From NCBI RefSeq assembly GCF_048544455.1, contig NC_133534.1, forward strand, positions 223,042,292 through 223,106,291: 64,000 bases of DNA. Reading direction: 5' to 3'. Both the position numbers and the translations under genes were made by a program. The stretch's first letter is position 1. Every line of letters begins with the position of its first letter. The DNA comes from Silene latifolia (lineage: Eukaryota; Streptophyta; Magnoliopsida; Caryophyllales; Caryophyllaceae). The notes beneath the pieces are model-generated. The model saw nothing but the letters and a program-made list of their open reading frames with translations. It had not been told where the DNA came from and did no database searches. Below are positions 46,656 through 56,777 of the stretch, piece by piece.

Positions 46656-47519
46656 ATGTATAACTTTCTTGTGAAATGGATGTTTCGGATTCTTTCTGTT
46701 GGCCCTCTCCCAAATCACATTGCATTCATAATGGATGGGAACCGGAGATTTGCTAAGAAGAAGAATTTAGATGAAAGGGATGGTTATAGGGCAGGATTCT
46801 TAGCTCTCATGTTTATGCTTAAGCAGTGCTATGAGCTAGGGATAAGGTACATCACAATCTATAGCTTTGCAATCGACAATTTCAAGAGACATCCCGAGGA
46901 AGTTAAGTGCTTAATGGAGTTAATGCAAGAGAAAGTCGAGGGTTTTCTCGAGTATGAAGGAATGATCACTAAGTATGGTATTAGAGTCATTTTTGTGGGT
47001 AACTTAGGTTTGTTAAGTGAGTCGCTTAGGGTAGCAGCAAAGAGGGCAATGGAAGCAACATCCATGAATACCACGACTTTTTTACTAATATGTGTAGCCT
47101 ATAGTTCCACAGATGAAATCGTTCGTTCTGTGGAAAAGACCTTCAATTTTCATCACAGTAAAAATCATTTTGTCAGCGAAATAACTGAAAATGGTGAAAA
47201 AAAAGCGTTGTTCTCCGGTGAAAGAAGTGAAGAATATGATGATTCAAGTGAGAAGGAAGATGAAAATGAGGTTGGTATTATAAAGATGAGAGAGATAAAG
47301 AATAATTTGTATATGTCAATAGCACCGGAGCCTGATATAGTGATCAGGAGTTCGGGTGCAACTCGGCTGAGTAATTTTCTTCTTTGGCAGACACAAAGCT
47401 GCCTATTGTATTGTCCAGCAGTGTTGTGGCCGGAGCTTCGGTTAAGGCATTTGGTGTGGGCTGTGCTCAAGTTCCAGAGGTGGTACTACTACTTGGACCA
47501 AAAAAGGCAGGAGTTATAA
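46656..47519 (+). CDS. cis-Prenyltransferase (dehydrodolichyl diphosphate synthase family)
   Basis: 287 residues from ATG 46656 to the TAA at 47517, without introns, as is common for plant members. The enzyme adds isopentenyl diphosphate units in cis to an allylic primer, giving dolichol or polyprenol precursors at the ER. Conserved regions in order: HIAFIMDGNRRFAKK with the catalytic Asp at about residue 27; TIYSFAIDNFKRHPEEV; and EPDIVIRSSGATRLSNFLLWQ near the C-terminus, followed by LWPE. An acidic insert (EEYDDSSEKEDENE) precedes the last region. The frame is open upstream to 46524 with ATGs at 46554 and 46590. I chose 46656 because family members begin near VKWMFRILSVGPLPNH. Polyprenol chain length cannot be read from sequence. 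Confidence 0.9.
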   Translation: MYNFLVKWMFRILSVGPLPNHIAFIMDGNRRFAKKKNLDERDGYRAGFLALMFMLKQCYELGIRYITIYSFAIDNFKRHPEEVKCLMELMQEKVEGFLEYEGMITKYGIRVIFVGNLGLLSESLRVAAKRAMEATSMNTTTFLLICVAYSSTDEIVRSVEKTFNFHHSKNHFVSEITENGEKKALFSGERSEEYDDSSEKEDENEVGIIKMREIKNNLYMSIAPEPDIVIRSSGATRLSNFLLWQTQSCLLYCPAVLWPELRLRHLVWAVLKFQRWYYYLDQKRQEL

Positions 47520-48199
47520 CTTTACTACTGATATATAGAAAGCAATAATGGTCGTTTGCAAAAATAAGATTATACATACATGTTGAAATAATATGAAGCG
47601 AGTATAAACTATTCATCCGATCAAAGACTTGTCAAATTGAATTCCTGATCATTTATTTTCCCATATAAGCTTTCTTGTTATTACCATTATTATATCAAAT
47701 GTAGATGTATCATTATATTTAGCTCATGTCTAATGTGTGAGCTTAGTTGTTGTTTGTGATAATGTGATGTTAAATCGACTTCTGAATGTACTTAAATTTG
47801 TTAATCTCTCTAGATTGATCTTGTTCTGTTTGACGAAGGGTAAAAGTAGTCACAAATAAACAATGAGAATATTAATGCTGACTAGTTTTGAACTCGTACC
47901 ATGAGTATCACCTCATATCCATCACAAATTTTCATTATAGATGGACATTATCTGTCTATACGTATAGACGGATACCATTTCCCCTCACAAAATACTCATT
48001 TGCCATAAAGTGGGAAGCACATGGGGGTGCCTCCACCTTGTCCCCCCTACCCATTTTATTAGAGGTCTTTACCCGTCTGATCGTCTCATCCGTCTATACC
48101 AAGACCTATTGCATATCCATTGATTTTACTAGTTTCTTTTGGCTGAAATCAGTAAACAGGTATTCTCACGCTTTTTGTGAAAAAAAAAAAGAAAACACT
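47520..48199. other. Downstream region of the cis-prenyltransferase gene
   Basis: No gene seen. At about 47925-48110 lies a fragment with tcacaaattttcatta and gacggataccattt, similar to 40117-40170, which suggests a small dispersed repeat. Confidence 0.45.
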
Positions 48200-49722
48200 T
48201 GGCAAGCCAAATACTAGGTCGCTAAATACTAGAATTAAGCTACCAAATTAACAATTTATAAACCAAACTATATATACTCTAGATTACTCCAATTGATAAA
48301 GCAATATAGTGCAAGTAAGGGTCGATCCCAAGAGAAGGTCTTTTAAGCTAATTACTTGAATTGTAAACTATTGAATACTAATGACAAGTGTATAAACAAA
48401 CAATGGTTATCAACAATGACAAACAATAGATGAACGTAGATAAAGGGGGGGTTTTGAGTTGATTGGTAACATGAAAACAAAGTAAAATTGCAATCTTTTT
48501 CTAACAAGCAATATGACAAACACTTGGTGAGTAAGAAAATTCAATATTAAAGAGGACTTGGTGTAACAAGGCTCAACAACTACTTCCTAAGCATAAAGAT
48601 CCTCTCTTTTCCTTCCCTCAGCAATTACTCAACTACTAATGTAAGATAATGACTACTTACTCCTAAGCTAGAGTAGTTGGTCCTACTAATATGGTCACCC
48701 AATTGAAAACCACAACAAGGTTTGCATAAAAGAGCATTAAGAACAAAAGCCAAACAAAAGTACCAAGATTAATCCTTTAGGAGGCTTAATCCAACTATCC
48801 CAAGGAGCAACATACAAGTTCCACTCACAAAGATACAAACTTTAATCCAACTTCATAAAGATGCAAGCTTGCTACAAGGATTGCAATAGTAAGATGATTA
48901 ACATGCAAGATTCATGACTCCTAACATAGTAACATCCAACATAAACAATGAAATCAAGGAAACATGTAATAATTATTGAGGAAAGATTAAGAGGTTCTTA
49001 CAAACTTAAGGAGAGTAGTGTCTCACCAAATTACACCAAGAAAAAGGTCTAGCCTTCCATAACCATGGATGAATCCAAGAGTTGTGGAAAGATTGACATG
49101 AAAATCCAATAAAAGCTTACAACTTTTACCCAAATACTAAATATTCTTCTCATACAAGTCTTTTGTGATTTGCCAATAATTAGGAGATTAGATGATAATA
49201 GGAGAGTTCAAAACATGGGGTATATATATGGCTGCACACCTTTCTAGGTTAAAGACCGAGATGGGCCTTCAACTTCCACAAAACACAGTTCTTAAATTTC
49301 GCGAGACAGACCAAACCGCAGGCTCCGGCCTGGACCGCAGGCTCCGGCGGGAACCGCATGCTCCGGTGTGGACCGCAGGCTGCGGTTGGGGCCTGATGAT
49401 TTTTCCTCATTTGCTTGTCATCACCTTGATCCCCCTTTGTCTTGGTTCCGTTGGTAAAGGGTTCTAAACGATGAATCTATCCCGTTCCTTTGAGCTTGGG
49501 TCGGGACTTTGGAAGCTTGTCTCGACCTTGAGTTGTTGACCGCTCGGCTTTGACCTTGGTTGACTTTTTAAGTTGACTTTGCGCCTTTGTATCCTATAAA
49601 TCATAGCCAACTCAAGCAAGCAATCAAACCAAAACTTTCTTATTTCAATGACAAACCACTCCATTTGGCCACTTAGATTACCTAACAACACTTAATTGAC
49701 TCGACTCTATTTGACGCTATCA
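48200..49722 (-). repeat. E 3' LTR
   Basis: The minus-strand start TGATAGCGTC is directly after the polypurine tract. The end near 48200 is uncertain because the other LTR is outside the window. TATATATA (minus strand, about 49221-49228) is a likely TATA box. A 19-bp array sits 90-170 bases upstream of it. The LTR-end theme gggatcgacccttacttgca (about 48302-48321) is typical of Athila-class LTRs. Confidence 0.7.
49315..49392. repeat. 19-bp minisatellite in the E LTR
   Basis: Four units of ggaccgcaggctccggcct-like sequence in exact 19-base steps. Related arrays lie at 53068-53124 and 63900-63980. Confidence 0.9.
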
Positions 49723-49740
49723 AATACCCCCACACTTAGA
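49723..49740 (-). promoter_or_regulatory. Polypurine tract of E
   Basis: Minus-strand tctaagtgtgggggtatt directly before the LTR start TGATAG. Confidence 0.8.
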
Positions 49741-50648
49741 CTTTTACTCGTCCCGAGGAAAACCCGAAACAAGCAATTGCCGAAGTCCAAGAACTAGTGT
49801 AGGTGTAATTGACCACTCTTCCCTCACTACAACCTTCTTATAACTCCCTCTTAAACAATCCACCAATTGAAACGAAAAATCTAGACTCAAAGTTTTACAC
49901 ACTCTCTTCTCTCACTCCCCCTTCTTATTACTCCCTCTTACAAAGACACGACATACCACCAACTCCGACTCATTACGCAACTCCACCCTTCTTATATCAC
50001 CAACAAGAGGTGGCCACTCTCACCTTATCCCAAGGTGGAAGCAAAGTGGCCTAAGCAACTCCTAAATCATCCTATTACACCACTTATATCACCCCCTTAT
50101 CACTCCAAGCAAAGTATGAACATGCTACTTGGTTGGCCACACTCCTATGCAAATCAACAACCAAAGTAGCCAAAACAAAAATCCACCAATTTGGGACAAG
50201 TTTTGTGACTCAAAATGAAATTAAATCCTAATCTAGCCTCCTTCCAAGACCCTCCTTATCACTCCCTTCTTATCCCTCCATCTTTTTGGTGGTGCATTTT
50301 CAATTTTTCAATTTTTTTTTGGGTGAAAATCCCTCATTTTGCCTAAGGTGCCCTTTCGGGTTTTCACCTTAGCTTTTCCTTTCCTCTCATGGTGGCTCGC
50401 AACTCATTTCTTCATTTTGCCCGGAATGCCCTTTCGGGTTTTCATCCCGTCCTCAGCCACCTTTCCCAATCTTGCCTAGGCGCCAACCCTTGTAGGTTTT
50501 CACCTAGCCGGGATTTTCGTTGTTGTTTTTTTTTTTTTTTTTTTTTAACATTAAACAACAAGAAGTTTACATATATTACACTTCATAATCCTCCCCCACA
50601 ATTACATTCCACATTGTCCTCAATGTGGAGGAGTCACAAACTTTTTCT
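49741..50648 (-). other. Non-coding 3' region of E with three stem-loops
   Basis: No gene. Three related stem-loops lie at 50341-50373, 50419-50450 and 50474-50509, followed by a poly(T) run at about 50527-50547. On the minus (sense) strand the first two have a CCC-GAAA-GGG inner hairpin. Confidence 0.7.
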
Positions 50649-52424
50649 TCAAGAATGAGAACCCGAGGCACCCCCTTGATCATGGGTGCCTTGGTTCTTC
50701 CACCTTCTTTCTCTTGTTTGCCTCACTCTCTTGGCCCTTTCATAGGCCTCCTCAACTTGTGGCTCGGTGATGGTTGGGTGAAATTGGGGGTCATTTTGGT
50801 GAAGGGGCATGCCGAAAAGGCCACGGATGAGGCCAAAAGAATCCTCTTGAGCTTGAGCATCTTCAAAGGAGTCTTCAACATATTGGTGGTGCCTCTCATT
50901 TTGCACCCCGAATTGTTGAGTTGCTTGCTCTCGCCATGCATTTTGGGCCCTCCACATGGCTTGTTGTTCTTCCATGTACTTGGCTTGTTGTTGCCAAGCA
51001 TAGGCCTCATCTTGCCTTTTAGCCATCTCTTGAAGCATTTTCATTTGGGCCTTTTCGGCCTCCGCACTCAAGCTTTGGTGCTCCATGCTAGCCACCCTCC
51101 ATTGATCTAAACTCTCAAGCCTTGGCGTTTGTTGTTGTTGCCAAGCCCGGTTTTCTTCCACCCTTCCACTAATAGTGGCAAAAACTTCCCTTGTATCTTT
51201 GAAGTAGTCATACATAGTTTGTTGCCAAGGGGCAACCGGGGTAGAGCTTCCCCCCGCTTCATACATAGGGGTGTCTTGATGGGTGGTGTGAGTAGAGAAG
51301 AGGGGTTGGTGGGAAGTACTCTCAAGGTGGTGAACCTCATGTTCCCCTTCTCTTCTTTCTTCTTCTCTTCCTTTTTGACTTTGAACTAACAAGTTGGGTG
51401 CCTCCGGATCGGGATGGCAAAAGAAATCACGTGCCATGTTCCCGCTTGGTAGTGGGGAGCGTGGTGGCCTAGGGAGAATTAGGTAGCCTTGTTCATGTGC
51501 TCCCAACCATATCCCTCTCAAGAGTCTTGTACTAAGAGTGTGGAACATCTTGTATTTCTCAAGAGCCATGCTATGGTATACATTAAATCCCCCACACTTG
51601 TTCACCTTTTGATTGTTGGGGACACCCCCATCATAGTAATCCACAAAGAAAGATATTAACCCACCTTGGTTAATTTTTCCACCCCCTTGCTTGTTGCGAT
51701 GTTTGATGCAAGAATCAATGAAGAGCTTAGCCCAATCCGGGCATCCAACTCCTTCCGGCAACATGGCATAAATCCAAGACCTCACGGTTCGGTTGACTTT
51801 TGTGGGTTCACCCACGGAAGTGAAAAGAGAGGTGAGAAAACGGCCTAACAAACGGATGACGGGATTGGTTATTTGAGAAACTTTGTCATCTTTGTTTGTG
51901 ACTCTCGTACCCGTTAGTTCCTCCCACAAATACTCAAGTCTACCCGGGGCCACAACAATGTCGGAAGGGGGCATGGAAAAATGAAGTGTTTCCCTAATGG
52001 TGTCATAGGTCTCCGTATGCCACTTCTTGTTCAAACGGAATTTCACAAATTTCTCACCACTCTCCGGCACAATCTCCTCGGATACCGTAGAAATGAATTC
52101 ATAAGCATAGGAACAGTAAGTGTCGTGCCAACCATCATCGGTCAAGTATTACTCAAGTCCAACCTTCCTCATCATAGGCCTAACAATTTCCATGAACCCA
52201 AGGGTCTCCAAAGTGTCGTCATCAAGAAAAGTGGTGGTAATAAGGGGATGGCGTCTAGGCTCTACTAGCCGGTCATGAATTTTTTTGTGTTTGGCGGTCA
52301 TGTTTTCCCACCCCATGTATACCTCCTCACACTCTTCCTCACTACCCTCTTCAATTTCTTCCTCCGGTTCCTCCACCACTCGTCTCTTACCTTTCCTAGA
52401 AGTAGGTTCTCTTGTTCTTGTCAT
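50649..52424 (-). pseudogene. E ORF3 (ATHILA ORF-1-like protein), one in-frame stop
   Basis: Starts at ATG 52424 with a basic segment (RTREPTSRKGKRR) and an acidic one (EEPEEEIEEGSEEE). A domain follows with FLDDDTLETLGFMEIVRPM and, past a single TAA at 52149-52151, DGWHDTYCSYAYEFISTV. This resembles plant ATHILA ORF-1/putative plant transposon proteins. The second half is Gln-rich with coiled-coil character (QQQAKYMEEQQAMWRAQ). It lies downstream of integrase, where Athila elements carry an envelope-like ORF. I see no signal peptide or membrane segment, so an envelope role is not supported here. Confidence 0.75.
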
Positions 52425-53474
52425 TGTTCCTACAAGGAATTTAGAGACTACAAACAACAATAATCACTCAAAATTTGTTTTGCACTCTTTGAGGCAAATC
52501 AACAAACACCTTGAGTGCACTAACTTAAGGAAAGTGTAAATGGTGTTTTGATGATTCCTCTAACCTTACTCAGAAAATTTTTACTACCAACAAGACAATA
52601 AACAACAAATAACAGCAATAATCCAAATAATTAACTAAACTAAGCTAATTTTCGAATTAATAACCAAGTAAGCATTGAAAGTTGGGTTTGGTGGTTATAC
52701 CTCCCTGAATTCCACAAATTATTGCTTATTGTTGTTAATTGATGCTAGTAAACCCTTTCTTGACCCTTAAATTTTCCTCTTGAAGCTTCAATTGGTACCC
52801 GGATTTTCTAGGGTTCTTGAACAAAATTGGGGAAATTCTAAAATTTGAGTGATTTTGAAGAGATTTAAAGGGTGTTAAAGATGGAAAGGAAGAGATTGGG
52901 GTAAGAATTGGTGACTTGTTTAAAGTTTAAGTGATTTAGGAGGAATATTTGAGGAGTGTGGATGGTGGAAAGTTGTTGTTGCTCTTGCCTTTGGTCGACA
53001 CAAATGAGGAAGAAAAGGGATGAGTCGGGTTTTTTTCTTGAGCTTTAGAAACAAAACAGACCAAAAAGCAGGCTCCGGTGGGGGCCGTAGGCTCCGGTGA
53101 GGGCCGCAGGCTGCGGTGAGGGCCTGTTCTGAATTTTTTTTTTTTTGTGTTTTGTTTCCTTGGCTTTTTGATCACTTTTGGGTGTGTTCCTTTGATGCTT
53201 GAACCGACTATGCCTTTGCTTCATTATTTCCCCGTCCGTGTTCCATGATTCTCTTCAAAAATTACTTCCAAAATCCTTCATTACTTAAAAGAATGTTAGT
53301 AACTTCATTGAATGTTTAATGCATTTTATTGACAATAATATAAATGACGGAATTGTAAATGACATGAATTTAAATTCTACCTATGGAAAGCGGTAAATTC
53401 TACACTAAAGATAGGATATGTACAAAGGTTGTCGTATGTTTAATGTCGATGGCTCGACTTAGTGTTCCTCTTGA
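52425..53474 (-). other. Spacer of E between integrase and ORF3
   Basis: No gene. It contains a second 19-bp array (gcaggctccggtgggggcc-like, three units, 53068-53124). Confidence 0.6.
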
Positions 53475-55131
53475 TCATGTTTGGTAAATGGGGTCTTCCA
53501 AATTGACTTCTTCCACCCAATGTGGATCCATGCCTTCATGATATTCTTTAAGTCGTTGTCCATTCACTTTGATCATCTTTCCCGTGCTTGGGTTTTCGAC
53601 TTCGACCGCTCCATGAGGGTGGACTTTTCTTACAATGAACGGCCCAAACCACTTTGATCTTAGCTTCCCGGAAAACAACTTTAGCCTATTTTGGAAGACA
53701 AGAACTTTGGTTCCTTCTCTGAAAACCCGCCGACTTATCATTCGATCATGTCATATTCTAGCTTTCTCCTTGTATATGGCGGCATTATCATAAGAGTTAA
53801 GACGGATTTCTTCAATTTCTTGAAGTTGAAGCTTCCGATGGAGGCCCGCATCGTCTATGTTTTGGTTGAAAGATTTGATGGCCCAATAGGCTTTATGCTC
53901 CACTTCCAAAGGAAGGTGACATGCCTTTCCATAAATGAATCGGTACGGGGACATACCAATGGTGTCTTGTAAGCGGTGCGGTACGCCCAAAGAGAGTCAT
54001 TTAGCCTTTGACTCCAATCCTTCCTATCGGGGTTCACTGTTTTTTGTAAGATACTTTTGATCTCCCGATTGGATACCTCCGCTTGCCCATTTGTTTGTGG
54101 GTGGTAAGCGGTGGAGACTTTGTGCACGACCCCGTATTTCTTTAACAACCCTTCCATAATCCGATTACAAAAGTGAGTGCCCCGATCACTTATCAACGCC
54201 CTTGGATAGCCAAACCTCGAGAAAATATGGCTTTGCATGAAACTTGAGACCGTTCTTGCATCATCATTCCTAGTTGGTATGGCCTCAATCCACTTTGAAA
54301 CATAGTCTACCGCCAAAAGAATATAGAGATAGCCATCCGATTTGGGGAATGGTCCCATAAAGTCTATCCCCCACACATCAAAGACCTCCAAGTATAGCAT
54401 GGGTTGTTGAGGCATTTCGTTCCTCCTTGATATGTTTCCAACCCGTTGGCACTTGTCACAAGTCTTTGTGAAGATGTGAGCATCTTTAAAGATGTTTGGC
54501 CAATAGAACCCGCTTTCAAGAATTTTCCGGGCCCTCCTTTGGGGTCCAAAGTGGCCTCCACAAGCATATTCATGGCAATGTCTAAGGATGGGTGGTATCT
54601 CTACATCCGGCACACATCTTCGGATGACTTGGTCTTGACACATTTTCCATATATAAGGGTCATCCCATATGTAGAATCGGGAATCGGCCTTCATCTTATT
54701 CCTTTGACTTGATGATAAAGAAGTTGGAAACTTCTTAGTCACCATGTAGTTTACCAAGTTGGCATACCATGGCTCCGTCATCCTTAAACTATAAAGAGAT
54801 TCATGAGGCAAACTCCCATAAACTACCCCCATTCGTTGCATTTGTTGATCATTAAGTTGTAGTCGACTTAGGTGGTCGGCCATCACATTTGCCAATCCCT
54901 TTTTCTCTCTTATCTCTATGTCAAACTCACTAAGTAAGAGAACCCACCTCATTAATCTTGGTTTGGTGTCTTTCTTGTTCACAAGTTGAGTGATGGACTT
55001 GTAATCGGTATAGACAATCACCTTGACTCCTAGTAAGTAAGATCAGAACTTCTCTAGAGCATATACCACCGCCAAGAATTCCTTCTCGGTTGTAGTGTAG
55101 TTCCTTTGGGCATCGCTTAGAAGGGAAGAGG
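53475..55131 (-). pseudogene. E pol, downstream part: end of RNase H and integrase
   Basis: From the D2 junction: AQRNYTTTEKEFLAVV and VYTDYKSI of RNase H, with a TGA at 55043-55045. Integrase then has an HHCC zinc region (H..H near 54590, CDKC near 54460). The core has DFMGPFP, SDRGTHF and [11 protein letters not shown], giving D, D and E. A frameshift near 53985 and a TGA at 53751-53753 interrupt the C-terminal part, which continues with VLVFQNRLKLFSGKLRSKW and ends at 53475. The upstream half of pol lies at 62533-64000. Confidence 0.9.
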
Positions 55132-55136
55132 CATAT

Positions 55137-56761
55137 TGTAACATTCCGTTTTGATGGTTGATCTTGTGTGGTGGATTGTCTTGGTAATTGAGGATGTTAG
55201 TGAGCGTTATGAACTAAGATAGAGTTGGCAACATTTAGGTTGTAGGTATCTGATAGTATTAGGGAGTTAGTATTGGGAGGTTATGCTATAGTTGAGATGA
55301 TATCGTGAGCCATGTTGTGGAAGGAAGAGGGGTTGGTGGAGTTAGTGTTAGGTGTCCATGTTTTATAGGTTGGGTTGGAACTTCGGGGACGAAGTTCTTT
55401 TTAAGGAGGGAAGATTGTAACACTACGGATTTTATAGGCCGGTACTCGACCGAGTATGGCCTACTCGGTCGAGTAAAGTGTGTTGGTGTTTTGTTTTGCT
55501 TCTGCCTAGGAATACTCGGCCGAGTATGAGTAATACTCGACCGAGTAGAGTGTACTCGGCCGAGTATACTCGACACTCGACCGAGTATCCGGTCTGACGG
55601 GTAATATTTTCCGCGGGTTTGATTTGGAGATGATTAGGGTTATAATAAACGTAAATCGTTTCTAATTACACTGTTCCACAATATATCACTCAACGACGCT
55701 CTAATCTTCTCCAAATCTCTCCCTTTGGTGTGGATCGTTCGTGAGTCTAGTTCATCTTTCCTTGTGTCGATTGTGTCGGTAAGCCTCTAATTTCGTAAGT
55801 TTCATTAATTGGTCTTTTAGGGTTTTGCCCTAATTTGTGATTTGGGGAAAAGGGATTTTGTGCGATGTGGTAATTGGAATTATATGTGATTATTGTATGT
55901 AGGTGACGGTGTCATGAGGAACTACTATTGATTGCTTATGTGTGCTTGGATTGCGAAAAGGTAGGGTTTCCCTACTCGGTTTCTTTTAATTGATTTAAGA
56001 TTGTGATTGTATTGTAATTGTGGTTATCTGCTGATCATCGGAGTATGGGTGTTGTGGTGGCGGTGGTGATGTGATTGTGTTGTGACGGTGGTGTTGTTGT
56101 GGATGTGTGGTGCTTGTGATGTGTGTATTGTTTGCGGTGGAGTCACTTGCGGGAGTGGCTTCACACCCTAGTTCGCCCTCCGTGGAACCCGCCACGGGAG
56201 GGGATGTGCACATTAAGGGACGGGGATTGTTAGTCGCGTTCGACGAGTGGACTTGGTGGGGATGGATGCGGTCACCCATCGGCGGAGTGGATTACATTGC
56301 GATGGGTAATCGGCGGGGCTACACACTTCGGTGTGTAGTCGGTTACTATGAAGGATGATCAGCCGGTTATATTGTTTGTTGTCTTACATTGATTGAATGG
56401 TGCTGACCCCGTTGTTGTTGTTTTGTAAAACCTGCGGTGATCCATTCGGGGATGGTGAGCAGACTTGCCCAGTATTGCATTTGGTGAGCTTGGGCGGTCA
56501 TGGGGAAGTCGTCATCACCGGTTGTAGTATCACGATCCACGAGTCTTAGCTATGATTTTGTAGTTGTCCTCATTTGTATTCACTTTATTGGTTTTGGTTT
56601 GGAATTGGATTGTTGTAAACATTAATACTTTACAATACTTCTAATAAATGTGTTTAGGACGGACGCTTTTGATATATACTAACCTCGGGCAACCGAGATG
56701 GTAACAGCCTTTCATGCTTGGGTAGTCCTGGTAAGGTACCTTGGTATGAGGGGGTGTTACA
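55137..56761 (+). repeat. D2 5' LTR
   Basis: TGTAACATTCC...GGGGTGTTACA. A second PPT-like tract and TGTAACACTACGG occur inside at 55416. Palindromes of the type actcggccgagt cluster at 55446-55590. A TATAATAA box lies at about 55640. Confidence 0.93.
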
Positions 56762-56764
56762 AAG

Positions 56765-56777
56765 TGGTATCAGAGCC
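56765..56777 (+). promoter_or_regulatory. Primer-binding site of D2 (initiator tRNA-Met)
   Basis: tggtatcagagcc, complementary to the 3' end of plant initiator tRNA-Met, three bases after the LTR. Confidence 0.9.

Noticed and set aside
50649-52424. Envelope gene of an endogenous retrovirus
   Set aside because: The position is right for an Athila envelope-like ORF, but no signal peptide, membrane segment or cysteine pattern is seen.
56765-56777. tRNA-Met gene fragment
   Set aside because: Only the 3' complement is present, next to an LTR: a primer-binding site, not a tRNA gene.
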